A stretch of 17,037 nucleotides of DNA from JAYPUA01 sp038133845 (GCA_038133845.1 JAYPUA010000062.1:1-17037); one strand, 5' to 3'. Shown: positions 1 through 7,177, numbered from the stretch's first letter. Notes: generated by a model not told the origin, from the sequence alone. Numbers and translations: made by a program.

Positions 1-1
1 G

Positions 2-1063
2 AAACACGCTGTTCCGCTGAAAGTCCTGCTGGCTGCTCCCAGGAGCTTCTGTGCTGGAGTCGAGAGAGCCATCGGCATCGTGGAATCCTGCCTGTCGCGC
101 TACGGAAGGCCAATCTACGTCCGCCATGCCATCATCCACAATGAGCACGTCCTTGAAGAGCTGAGGCAAAAGGGAGTCATCTTTGTCGAGGAGCTTTCCG
201 AGGTCCCGGATGGGGCTCCTGTGGTGTTATCGGCACATGGGGTCGCTCCGGAGGTGGTGGACCTGGCCCGGCGCCGGAGAATGCCTTTCGTCAATGCCAC
301 CTGTCCGCTGGTTGCACGCGTGCACCAAGAGGCTGAGCGGCACCATCTGGCAGGCCGCATGGTCCTCGTCATCGGCAAGGCCGCACATCCGGAGGTCGTT
401 GGAATCCTGGGACACCTTGCCAAGGGCCGCTATCGTGTGATCGAGGACCTGGCCGCGGCTCGAAGCCTTGAGTTGCCTGAAGGCATCCCGCTGGCCTATG
501 TGACCCAAACCACGCTCTCTGTGGAGGACACCGCACAAATCGTCGAGGCGCTGCGGCAGCGCTTTCCACAGCTGGCCGCACCTCGCAGTTCCACCATCTG
601 CTATGCTACAACGAACCGGCAAAAGGCGGTGCAGGCCATCGCCCCACAGGTCGAGGCCCTGCTGGTCCTAGGGAGCCCGACCTCTTCCAACTCGACGCGG
701 CTGACCGAAGTGGCTCGACGCTCCGGATGTGCTCAAGTTCGCCTAGTGCCCCACCCGACAGAGCTTTCGCCGGACTGGTCCAGCAGGCTCCGGTCTGTGG
801 GCATCACCGCAGGGGCCTCGGCTCCCGAGTACCTGGTCCAGCAGACGCTCAACCACTTGAGCAAATTCCGACAGCTGTGCATCGAGGAGGTCACCGTGAC
901 GGAGGAGCAGACCCAGTTTCACCTGCCGGAGGGGCTCTTTCCCAAGATTCAGGGCACCCCGGCTCCATCACGGCTGACGGTGTCCCCCAGAAAGCTCCGC
1001 TCCAGTTCTGCGGATCCGCAGGGACATGAACCTCGACATCCTCAGCAGCTTTCCTGGGCATGA
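2..1063 (+). CDS. ispH: 4-hydroxy-3-methylbut-2-enyl diphosphate reductase (IspH/LytB), 5' end outside window
   Basis: IspH is the last enzyme of the non-mevalonate isoprenoid pathway. It reduces HMBPP to IPP and DMAPP with a [4Fe-4S] cluster. The frame is open to the window edge; family proteins begin only a few residues before the conserved start region, so little is missing. The three cluster cysteines are visible in FCAGV, NATCPLV and TICYAT. Also visible are the family motifs SAHGV, HPEV (acid-base Glu), SSNSTRL and GITAGASAPE. One oddity is PRSFCAGV where most members have PRGFCAGV. After the usual end of the fold (about ...FHLPEG, near 937) there are roughly 40 extra, low-complexity residues rich in Ser, Pro and Arg. 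The next gene on the same strand starts 175 bp downstream. The family call is firm; only the start is unknown. Confidence 0.95.
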   Translation, partial: KHAVPLKVLLAAPRSFCAGVERAIGIVESCLSRYGRPIYVRHAIIHNEHVLEELRQKGVIFVEELSEVPDGAPVVLSAHGVAPEVVDLARRRRMPFVNATCPLVARVHQEAERHHLAGRMVLVIGKAAHPEVVGILGHLAKGRYRVIEDLAAARSLELPEGIPLAYVTQTTLSVEDTAQIVEALRQRFPQLAAPRSSTICYATTNRQKAVQAIAPQVEALLVLGSPTSSNSTRLTEVARRSGCAQVRLVPHPTELSPDWSSRLRSVGITAGASAPEYLVQQTLNHLSKFRQLCIEEVTVTEEQTQFHLPEGLFPKIQGTPAPSRLTVSPRKLRSSSADPQGHEPRHPQQLSWA

Positions 1064-1132
1064 GCCGCCCGTTCGACTTCGCTCAGGCACCGCTGTTGTG
1101 TGGGAAAGGGCTTGCCCCTCTCCCTCTCTCCG

Positions 1133-1155
1133 AGGTCTCCTGAGGCTTCACCCGG
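1133..1155 (+). repeat. Possible degenerate copy of the REP-like repeat
   Basis: This stretch between ispH and the SDR gene matches the first 23 bases of the 38-bp repeat at 6686 (from its second base) at 17 of 23 positions, with the core CTCCTGA and CCCGG kept. The rest of the 175-bp gap (1064-1238) shows no gene and no clear terminator. With this level of match it could be chance. Confidence 0.25.
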
Positions 1156-1238
1156 TGGCGCAAGCTCCGGCTGGCGGCGGCTTGATGGAGGAGCCGCTCC
1201 CCATTCCAGACCCCCTTCACCTTTGAACGAGGACGCAC

Positions 1239-2660
1239 TTGACTCAACCCGTGGTCGCCATTGCCGGTGCGACCGGCTTCGTCGGAAAGGCGATCAGCAG
1301 CAGCCTCCTGGAGCACTTTGCCGTTCGCGCCCTCACCCGCTCGGTCTACAAGATCACGCATCCGGAGGCGGCTGACCCGGTGGAGTGGGTGCACTGCAAC
1401 GCCTACTCCCTCAACTCGGTGAGGCAGGCTCTGGAGGGAGCGGACTACCTGATCTACCTGATCCACTCGATGGTTCCCTCCTCACGCCTGACGCAGGGCT
1501 CGTTTCAGGACCTCGACTTGCTGCTGGCCGACAACTTTGCCAAGGGGGCTCAAGACGCTGGGGTTCGGCAGATCGTCTACATCGGAGGGCTGATGCCAGA
1601 GCATCCGGAAGCCCACGCCTCAGAGCACCTCTCCAGCCGCTTCGAGGTCGAGCAGGTCCTCCAGTCCACCCAGATTCCGGTGACCACGCTGCGGTGCGGG
1701 CTGATTGTCGGGCCGGGAGGATCCTCCCTGAAGATCATGATCAACCTGGTCCGTCGCCTGCCGCTGATGGGGCTGCCTTCCTGGTGCTGGTCCCTGACCC
1801 AGCCGATCGCCATCCAGGACGTGCTGCGGGCCGTTCGGCTCTGCCTGGGAAATCCGGAGCGGTATGCCGGTGCCTTTGACATCGGCGGACGCGAGGTGAT
1901 GACGTACGCACAGATGATGACCCGGACGGCCCAGGCGATGCGGCGCAGGCGGGTGATGTTCAAGGTCCCCTTCATCTCCCTCGCCCTCTCCAAGCGCTGG
2001 GTCTCCACCATCAGCGGCAGCTCTCATGACCTGGTTGGCCCGCTGGTGGACAGCCTGCGCCACGACCTGCGGACCCGTCCCAACCCCCTGCAGGCGCAGC
2101 TGGAGGCCGAGGCGGTGCGGTTTGAGGAGTCGCTGCGACAGTCCATGGACGATCAGGGCTTCCCCCTGAGCAACCCCCGGCAAATTCTGAAGCACAAGGA
2201 CCAGCAGGTGATCAGGGAGCAGAAGCGGGTCCGCTCGGTCCAGCGTCTGCCGCTTCCTGCAGGCCGCGACGCGCGCTGGGTGCTCGAGGAGTACCTGCGG
2301 TGGCTCCCCGACTTCCTCCACCCCCTGCTGCGTTGCACCTTGCATGAAGACGGGCGGGTCCAGTTCTGCCTGCGCTTTCTTCCGACCCCGCTGCTGGAGC
2401 TGCGGCAGCGCGTGGGCGAGGAGCACCGGCAGGTGTTGGACATCGTGGGCGGGCTGCTGGCCAATGTCCGGCAGAGCCAGGAGGGGCGGCTGGAGTTCCG
2501 GGAGGTCTTTGAGGGGAAGTTCGTCATCGCCGCCATTCACGAGTTCTGCCCCAGCCTCCCGTGGTATCTCTACAACCTGACCCAGGCTCAGGCCCACCTG
2601 CTGGTGATGAAGTCCTTCAGCCGCCACCTGAGACAGCTGCAGAGCGAGCCTCCAGGCTGA
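1239..2660 (+). CDS. Atypical SDR / NmrA-like NAD(P)-binding protein with C-terminal extension
   Basis: The 473-residue protein starts with a Rossmann fold: a beta strand, then GATGFVG (residues 10-16), a nucleotide-binding motif of atypical short-chain dehydrogenases. The order GATGFVG, DYLIYLIHSM, YIGGLMPE, SRFEVEQVL, VTTLRCGLIVGPGGSS and TQPIAIQDVLRAV matches the YbjT/NmrA-like group whose members often carry a DUF2867-type C-terminal domain. The catalytic YxxxK pair of classical SDRs is not seen, so a sensor or non-redox role is possible. The last ~150 residues (LEEYLRWLPDFLHP... to RHLRQL) form a separate domain that I cannot name with certainty. The start is TTG at 1239, with a weak GAGGA-like ribosome site upstream; there is no in-frame ATG near it. 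The substrate is unknown. The gene is GC-rich like its left neighbour. Confidence 0.8.
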   Translation: MTQPVVAIAGATGFVGKAISSSLLEHFAVRALTRSVYKITHPEAADPVEWVHCNAYSLNSVRQALEGADYLIYLIHSMVPSSRLTQGSFQDLDLLLADNFAKGAQDAGVRQIVYIGGLMPEHPEAHASEHLSSRFEVEQVLQSTQIPVTTLRCGLIVGPGGSSLKIMINLVRRLPLMGLPSWCWSLTQPIAIQDVLRAVRLCLGNPERYAGAFDIGGREVMTYAQMMTRTAQAMRRRRVMFKVPFISLALSKRWVSTISGSSHDLVGPLVDSLRHDLRTRPNPLQAQLEAEAVRFEESLRQSMDDQGFPLSNPRQILKHKDQQVIREQKRVRSVQRLPLPAGRDARWVLEEYLRWLPDFLHPLLRCTLHEDGRVQFCLRFLPTPLLELRQRVGEEHRQVLDIVGGLLANVRQSQEGRLEFREVFEGKFVIAAIHEFCPSLPWYLYNLTQAQAHLLVMKSFSRHLRQLQSEPPG

Positions 2661-2752
2661 AGGACACCGCGCGCCGACAGCTTGACGTGGCCGCCTTTGC
2701 CTGTGAGACTGCTTCCGATATGAATTTGCTGAATCAAGCTCGGTGGTGACGT

Positions 2753-5082
2753 ATGAAGCAGAACATGAGATGGATCCTGAATCTTGGAGTGCTCTTGTTG
2801 CTGGGGACCTCGCTGGCGTCAGCTCAGGCGACCAAGGGGATTGCTCGGGTCCAGGAGCCGCCCCCGGAGTCGACCCGCAAGATGGCCCTGATCATCGGCA
2901 ACGCGACCTACAAGAGCGCCCCATTGCGCAACCCGGTCAATGACGCGCGCGCGATGTCCCGGACGTTGCGGGACCTTGGCTTTGACGTGGACCTGCTCGA
3001 GGACGCCTCGCAGCGCGAGATGAAGCGCGCGATCGACCGCTTTGGCAAGAAGCTGCAAGATGGTGGGCTGGGGCTGTTCTACTACTCCGGACACGGGATG
3101 CAGGTGGAGGGGCGCAACTACATGATCCCGGTTCAGGCGCAGATTGGTGCCGAGGAGGATGTCGAGTACGAGTCCGTGGACGTTGGCCGGGTGCTGGCCA
3201 AGATGGAGTCAGCACGCAACGGGATGAACCTGGTGATCCTTGATGCCTGCCGCAACAACCCCTATGCCCGGAGCTTCCGCAGCGCGGCCCAGGGGCTGGC
3301 GACGCTGAACGCCCCCTCCGGAACCTTCATCGCCTACGCGACCGCGCCGGGATCTGTCGCCTCTGACGGGAGCGGAGCGAACGGACTCTATACCGGAGAG
3401 TTGATTGGGCACCTGCAGACTCCAGGGCTCAAGCTGGAGGAGGTCTTCAAGCGCGTCCGAGCCTCGGTTCAGGAGAAGAGCAACGGTGCCCAGGTCCCCT
3501 GGGATGCCTCCTCGCTGACCGGAGACTTCTTCTTCGTCAAGCCGCTTCCGGAAGCTCCCAAGGCGATCGCCCGTGTGGAGCCTGCGCCGGCACCGTCAAC
3601 AAGCAACCCCTCGGCTTCAAGTCAGTTCCTTGCTGACGAGGAGGCGTGGGAGCTGGTCAAGGATTCTGAAAATATTGAGGATTTTGAGTTTTTCATCGAG
3701 GCCTTCCCCAGCAGCAAGCTGCGCAAGGTCGCGGAGTTGAAGCTCAAGATGCTGGAGCGCCGACGTGCCAAGCAGGCCAAGGCGCGTCCTCCGGTGGAGG
3801 TCGCCGGACCTCAGGAGGTGAAGCCCGTGGTGGCCTCCAACTCCGGAGCCAGCAACCTGGAGCAGGAGATGCGCAAGGAGTTCCAAGAGCTTCAGCTTGG
3901 TGCGACCAAGGGCCGTCAGGAGGCGTTTGTTGAGAAGTACGGCAACTTCTCCTGGGCCTACGACGAGGTTCAGGTGATCAAGGGCAGGCTGGCTGCTTTT
4001 AGCTCAAAAGCCTCGACCGGGACCTCCTCCACCTCTTCGACCAGGAGCTCCAGTTCCGGAGCCAGCAACCGGGAGCAGGAGATGCGCAAGGAGTTCCAAG
4101 AGCTTCAGCTTGGTGCGACCAAGGGCNNNNNNNNNNNNNNNNNNNNNNNNNNNNNNNNNNNNNNNNNNNNNNNNNNNNNNNNNNNNNNNNNNNNNNNNNN
4201 NNNNNNNNNNNNNNNNNNNNNNNNNNCGACGAGGTTCAGGTGATCAAGGGCAGGCTGGCTGCTTTTAGCTCAAAAGCCTCGGCCGGGACCACTACGCGTT
4301 TTGATGAAGCGCGCATGATGAGCGAGTACAGCCAGTTCAACGTCTACAAGCCCAATGTGCAAAAATACGAGGACTTCATCAGCCGCTACGAGAAATTTCC
4401 GGAAGCCGAAAAGCAAGTGGCCTATATCCGTGAACGACTCAATGCCCTGAAGAAGACCCAAGAGGGTTCAAACAAGATCGATTTTGCAACCGGTCGAAGG
4501 TTTCGGGCCCTGCATGAGGCCGCAGAGAAAGAGAGCCGGGAGACGGTCGGTTGCGGAATCTTCGGATTGGGCTGCCCCGATCCGTTGGTCTTTCCGGAAT
4601 ACCAAGACGGTTTTCACATCAAGCACTACCGCCGGGTCAAGGTCAACGCCAACCGCTCCTCCTGGACCGAGACCGGGGTGAAGCTGGACTTCAACGATGT
4701 CGTTGTGCTGGGAGCTTCGGGGGAGGTCAAGACCTGTAATCGTTGCAGCAACCCCGGGATGCAATCTCTGAAAAACAACTGGCTTCTGGCTTTTCGAATT
4801 GGAGATGAAGAGAAGCCACGTCAAATCCGGAGGTTCCAGGCAAAGGGGACTCTATATACCGCTCAGGTTGGAGCCCGAGCGATCGGAGAGCTGCAGTTCC
4901 TGGTTCGAGACTGGAGAAATTATCCCCCGCCTTCGAGCTGGTACAAGGACAACGCCGGGAGCTTTCTGGTTGACGTGTTCGTCTTTGAGGCAAAACATGA
5001 GGCGGCCTTTAAGGCGTTCCGTGAGGCGCTCATGAGGGCGAATCCCGAGGACGAGCATGTGAAGGCATCTCTCGGGCGCTGA
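2753..5082 (+). CDS. Secreted caspase-like (peptidase C14) protein with tandem repeats and LecA-like C-terminal domain, interrupted by a gap
   Basis: This is one gene split by the N run. A signal peptide (MKQNMRWILN, then a hydrophobic core, cleaved near SAQA, residue 26) leads to a caspase-fold p20 domain at about residues 42-262. Its dyad His is in YYSGHG (His114) and its Cys in LDACRNNPY (Cys166), so it should be catalytic. Next comes a helical segment common in these proteins (AWELVKDSENIEDFEFFIEAFPSS), then 71-residue repeats with EQEMRKEFQELQLGATKG, in which the gap lies. After the gap are another short helical unit and a domain from about 4612 on. That domain resembles the galactose-binding lectin LecA/PA-IL: SSWTETGVKL, LLAFRIGDEE, then DNAGSFLVDVFV. 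The reading frame differs across the 100 N, but a 47-nt gap would restore it and give about 758 residues. Partners and substrate are not visible. Mis-joining of two similar genes at the gap is possible. Confidence 0.85.
3842..4290 (+). repeat. 213-bp (71-codon) in-frame tandem repeat inside the caspase-like gene
   Basis: A unit begins at 3842 (TCCGGAGCCAGCAACC) and again at 4055, a period of 213 bp, which is 71 codons. The second copy runs into the gap, and its tail resumes at 4227. In the parts that can be compared, the copies are nearly identical (for example CTG against CGG in the unit head, and ACC against GCC in the tail). This implies a recent duplication and explains why assembly broke here. 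A Ser/Thr-rich linker separates units. Confidence 0.85.
4127..4226. other. Assembly gap of 100 N
   Basis: Exactly 100 N, a placeholder size rather than a measured one. By alignment with the preceding repeat unit, the bases between AAGGGC and CGACGAGG number 47. Any value of 47 plus a multiple of 213 keeps one open frame. Confidence 0.97.
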
Positions 5083-5165
5083 GTGCTCTCTTGACCCTGG
5101 CCTTGAACCCGGAGCCCCACTTTTGCAGCACGCCCCCTTCCTTGGCTTCGGCACCTCGCGAACCC

Positions 5166-5238
5166 CGTCGTTCCCGCGAAAGCGGGGACCTGGGCAACTC
5201 GGCCTCGGAGCTGGACTCCCACGTCCGCGGGAATGACG
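5166..5238. repeat. Imperfect palindromic intergenic repeat
   Basis: The left arm, starting CGTCGTTCCCGCG (5166-5190), is mirrored by the right arm ending CGCGGGAATGACG (5213-5238), with a 22-base middle. The arms CGTC-TTCCCGCG and CGCGGGAA-GACG belong to a well-known class of small palindromic repeats found in many copies in proteobacterial genomes. It sits between the caspase-like gene and the ferredoxin gene and may also act as a transcription terminator or mRNA stabiliser. Confidence 0.8.
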
Positions 5239-5258
5239 AATGCTCAAGGAGAGCCGCG

Positions 5259-5597
5259 ATGGCTGCTGAAACATCCGTGCGCTTGATTGTGTGGAAGGCG
5301 GGAGCGCGTCTTGAGCTGGTTGCCTCTGTCGGGGAGATCCTCCGAGACGTGCTGCTCCGGAACGAGGTGAGCCCCTACTCTCGGATGAATGAGCGTCTGA
5401 ACTGTGGTGGGCGTGGGCTGTGTGCGACCTGTGGGGTCTTCTGCCTCTCCGGTGATCCGGAGCCCAGGCACTGGCATGATCGCCTGGCCAGGGCTTTTCA
5501 GTATCCACGGCTGAGCTGTCAGATTGTGCTGACCGAGGATCTGGAGGTCGAGATTCCGAAGAAGTGGATCTGGGGCAAACGCCGTCCCACCTCCTGA
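5259..5597 (+). CDS. Small [2Fe-2S] ferredoxin
   Basis: This is a 112-residue soluble electron carrier of the 2Fe-2S ferredoxin fold. The cluster ligands are seen as C49-x5-C55-x2-C58 (NCGGRGLCATC) and a distant C87 (RLSCQ). The x5 spacing differs from the x4 of plant-type ferredoxins; it matches adrenodoxin-like proteins and the ferredoxin domains of RACo-type (DUF4445) proteins, which also have a CGG-G-C motif. An extra Cys62 lies next to the cluster. The start is ATG 5259, chosen for the strong AAGGAGAG site at 5246-5253; the open frame upstream crosses the palindromic repeat and is not coding. No redox partner lies next to it, so its role is unknown. The last codons overlap a copy of the REP-like motif at 5590. 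Confidence 0.88.
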   Translation: MAAETSVRLIVWKAGARLELVASVGEILRDVLLRNEVSPYSRMNERLNCGGRGLCATCGVFCLSGDPEPRHWHDRLARAFQYPRLSCQIVLTEDLEVEIPKKWIWGKRRPTS

Positions 5598-5607
5598 AGC
5601 CCTTCCC
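5590..5607 (+). repeat. Partial copy of the REP-like repeat over the ferredoxin stop codon
   Basis: Eighteen bases (CCTCCTGAAGCCCTTCCC) are identical to bases 6690-6707 in the full 38-bp repeat. The TGA in this motif is the ferredoxin stop codon (5595-5597). The right arm of the hairpin is absent here. Confidence 0.6.
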
Positions 5608-5676
5608 TCTCTCTGAAGCGTTTCAAGCAACAACAGCCCGGACAGGAGCAGGAGGTCTCCAGTCAAGACCGGAAGG

Positions 5677-5703
5677 CTGGGTCTGCAATGCCTGCAGACC
5701 CAG
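5677..5703. terminator. Perfect 11-bp hairpin between convergent genes
   Basis: CTGGGTCTGCA (5677-5687), loop ATGCC, TGCAGACCCAG (5693-5703). It lies between the 3' ends of the ferredoxin (plus strand) and FAS1 (minus strand) genes, where a shared terminator is expected. No T tract follows on either strand, so it may act as an mRNA 3' barrier or a Rho-dependent site instead. Confidence 0.5.
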
Positions 5704-5764
5704 GCTCTGAGGGTTTGGGCGTTGTGACGAGCGCTCCTTGTGGAGAGCACCCGCGAGGCTCGGC

Positions 5765-6262
5765 TCAGGAAGGAGGGAGGACCACCTTGTTGATGACATG
5801 GATCACGCCGTTGGACGCCTCAATGTCCGTTGCAGTCACCTTCGCATCGTTGATCATCACGCTCCCCATCTGGGTCCTGACGTCGAACGTTTTCCCGTTC
5901 AAGGTCTGCGGGCTCAGGCTCTTGCCCACCACGGAGGAGGACATCACCTTCCCGTCAAGCACATGGTAGAGCAGGATGCTCTTCAGGGTCTCCTTGTTCT
6001 CGGGCTTGAGGAGATTCTCCACTGTCCCGGCCGGGAGCGCGGCGAAGGCTTCATCCGTGGGAGCAAACACCGTGAAGGGACCCCCGCTTGCCAGCGTGTC
6101 AGCCAACCCGGCAGCCTGAACTGCAGCAACCAGAGTCTTGAAAGAGCCTGCCCCAACGGCCACTTCCACCAGGTTCTTCTTGCCCGAATGACTCATTGCC
6201 ATCAGGGTTGAGCCACTCAGCAGCGCTGCAGCACCTACGAGCATCATCATCTTCTTGAACAT
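5765..6262 (-). CDS. Exported fasciclin (FAS1) domain protein
   Basis: The 165-residue protein has a signal peptide (MFKKMMMLVGAAALLSGS, cleaved near residue 22) and one complete FAS1 domain. The family boxes are clear: FTVFAPTDEAFAALPAG, LLYHVLDGKV, MINDAKVTATDIEASNGVIHVINKVVLP. FAS1 proteins are secreted or surface adhesion modules, and single-domain forms of this size are common in bacteria. The start is ATG with CAT at 6260-6262, chosen because it is preceded by CAGGAAAG and opens a typical signal peptide; the frame is open 41 codons further upstream, but those residues look non-coding. It is convergent with the ferredoxin gene and transcribed alone. Confidence 0.93.
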   Translation of the reverse strand: MFKKMMMLVGAAALLSGSTLMAMSHSGKKNLVEVAVGAGSFKTLVAAVQAAGLADTLASGGPFTVFAPTDEAFAALPAGTVENLLKPENKETLKSILLYHVLDGKVMSSSVVGKSLSPQTLNGKTFDVRTQMGSVMINDAKVTATDIEASNGVIHVINKVVLPPS

Positions 6263-6377
6263 GATCTTTCCTGTATGAGGAGTTTTGAGCGTTTTCACCT
6301 GATGACCATTCATCCGATGAACTCCTGAGGAGGGCTGCACAAAACTCCCCCTGACCCACGACGGTGGAGGGCAGGAA

Positions 6378-6400
6378 TGTATCAAATAGTCTGTATCAAA
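6378..6400 (-). promoter_or_regulatory. Tandem TGTATCAAA motifs upstream of the FAS1 gene
   Basis: TGTATCAAA occurs at 6378-6386 and again at 6392-6400 (on the minus strand, TTTGATACA twice, period 14). It lies about 120-140 bp upstream of the FAS1 start, in a short AT-rich patch. It could be part of a promoter or a regulator site; I see no standard -35/-10 pair with proper spacing. Confidence 0.3.
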
Positions 6401-6685
6401 TTTAATTTAAACAAATCCATTTGAAAACAAGGTGTTGGATCGCTTTGCGCCTGATGAGCGAGGAGAGCTTCCGGACGTTTTTTTTCAGTTGTATCAACTC
6501 CCTCACCGGCCTCAACTCGTCGGCCGAGGACCGAAAGGATGATTCTCTCACTATATTGGAAAACTTGTAGAGGGGCCGGGCTTCAAAGACCACGATCCAG
6601 CCTGCCGCCTCCGGGAGCAGCTCAGGAGGCAAGCAGCCCAGGAGGCAAATCATTGGGCAGAAATCCGGAGACGCAGCATCCGCTC
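6401..6685. other. Stretch without a convincing gene
   Basis: Between the region upstream of the FAS1 gene and the first REP-like copy I see no gene with a ribosome site and a recognisable product. A minus-strand frame of 83 codons (6402-6653) is open but has no Shine-Dalgarno site and no known motif. CAGGAGGCAA occurs twice 16 bp apart (6623 and 6639). Confidence 0.5.
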
Positions 6686-6723
6686 AAGGCCTCCTGAAGC
6701 CCTTCCCGGCTCAGGCGATGGCC
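6686..6723 (+). repeat. 38-bp REP-like repeat, copy 1
   Basis: Identical over 38 bp to 16941-16978, with flanks unrelated. It can fold as CCTG-a-AGCC, loop CTTCCC, GGCT-CAGG, inside flanking GGCC...GGCC. It lies at the left edge of the lower-GC block. This looks like a dispersed palindromic element (REP type); a role as a recombination boundary is inference. Confidence 0.85.
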
Positions 6724-6870
6724 ACTAAGCTGGCCCGCACTGATGCACCTAACTTTCTCAATTGGTAGTGTTTCCTGCCAATCAGGCACCCACTGGGGGC
6801 ATCATCTGTAATTGTTATAAATTTCTGTGCGATTTAGCTTATGTGCCAAGATAGTTGTCGCACTTAGCCT
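6724..6870. other. Gene-free stretch with short inverted repeats
   Basis: No gene is seen. Short inverted pairs are present: ATTGG...CCAAT near 6760-6781, TGCC-aatca-GGCA, and GTGCGA (6827-6832) with TCGCAC (6858-6863). They could be worn transposon ends, given the transposase remnant that follows, or protein-binding sites. Confidence 0.35.
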
Positions 6871-6900
6871 TTGAGTTCACTTGAGAGGGGAGCAACTAGG

Positions 6901-7029
6901 GGAACTTATTCAACCGAACGCAAGGCGGTGGCGATTGGCCGGATACTGCCTCCGGAAAGCATTCATGTTCCGACGTTGGCGAAGGAGACGGGGATCACCG
7001 AGGCGCGGTGTGTTTTCCTGTGGAATCGC
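6901..7029 (+). pseudogene. Remnant of a transposase N-terminal helix-turn-helix (orfA type)
   Basis: The translation YSTERKAVAIGRILPPES and VPTLAKETGITEA resembles the N-terminal HTH of small insertion-sequence OrfA proteins (family pattern: YS-E-K, MLPP, VPELAKETGI, LY-WR). Similarity fades after about residue 45-53 of the open frame, with FLWNR perhaps the end of the motif. There is no start with a ribosome site and no downstream catalytic DDE region. It lies next to the composition change and is most simply a decayed insertion sequence. Confidence 0.55.
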
Positions 7030-7085
7030 CTGCTTCTTCTCTTTTCCTGCCTCTGCCAGCTAAAATGCATGCGTGTAAATTCAAT

Positions 7086-7110
7086 AAATGAGCGTGAAAA
7101 TCACTCATTT
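7086..7110. promoter_or_regulatory. Palindrome: candidate activator site (UAS) or old terminator
   Basis: AAATGAG, 11 bases, CTCATTT (7086-7110), followed by TAATTTTTT. Its centre is about 105 bp upstream of the start expected from the sigma-54 promoter, the usual distance for an enhancer site bound by an NtrC/PspF-family activator. The T run after it also allows a weak Rho-independent terminator. Very A/T-rich DNA, with runs of A and T, lies between it and the promoter and should bend easily. Confidence 0.4.
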
Positions 7111-7177
7111 TAATTTTTTCGCTAACCTGTTTTTTTCTAAATATTTAAAATTAAATAATTTTTTTGAAAAATTGAGG

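Noticed and set aside
1620..2627. Long minus-strand open frame opposite the SDR gene
   Set aside because: A shadow of a GC-rich gene; its translation is rich in Gln, Leu, Arg and His with no domain, while the plus-strand protein has clear family motifs.
4227..4243. Frameshift and early stop in the caspase-like gene after the gap
   Set aside because: An artefact of the arbitrary 100-N length; a 47-nt gap restores the frame.
3842..4290. CRISPR array
   Set aside because: The repeats are long, in frame and protein-coding, with no short repeat-spacer pattern. No CRISPR array is seen anywhere in the window.
5091..5258. N-terminal extension of the ferredoxin frame by 56 codons
   Set aside because: It crosses the palindromic intergenic repeat and lacks a ribosome site, whereas ATG 5259 has a strong AAGGAGAG site and starts a normal-length ferredoxin.
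4852..5508. Minus-strand frame of 218 codons over the end of the caspase-like gene and the ferredoxin
   Set aside because: Arg/Pro/Ser-rich antisense translation across two supported genes and a repeat.
6402..6653. Minus-strand frame of 83 codons upstream of the FAS1 gene
   Set aside because: No Shine-Dalgarno site, no recognisable motif, and it overlaps short repeats. Open by chance is the simpler reading.
6724..7177. tRNA or other stable RNA gene in the junction zone
   Set aside because: No cloverleaf, T-loop or other conserved RNA motif found by eye; an RNA covariance search would decide.
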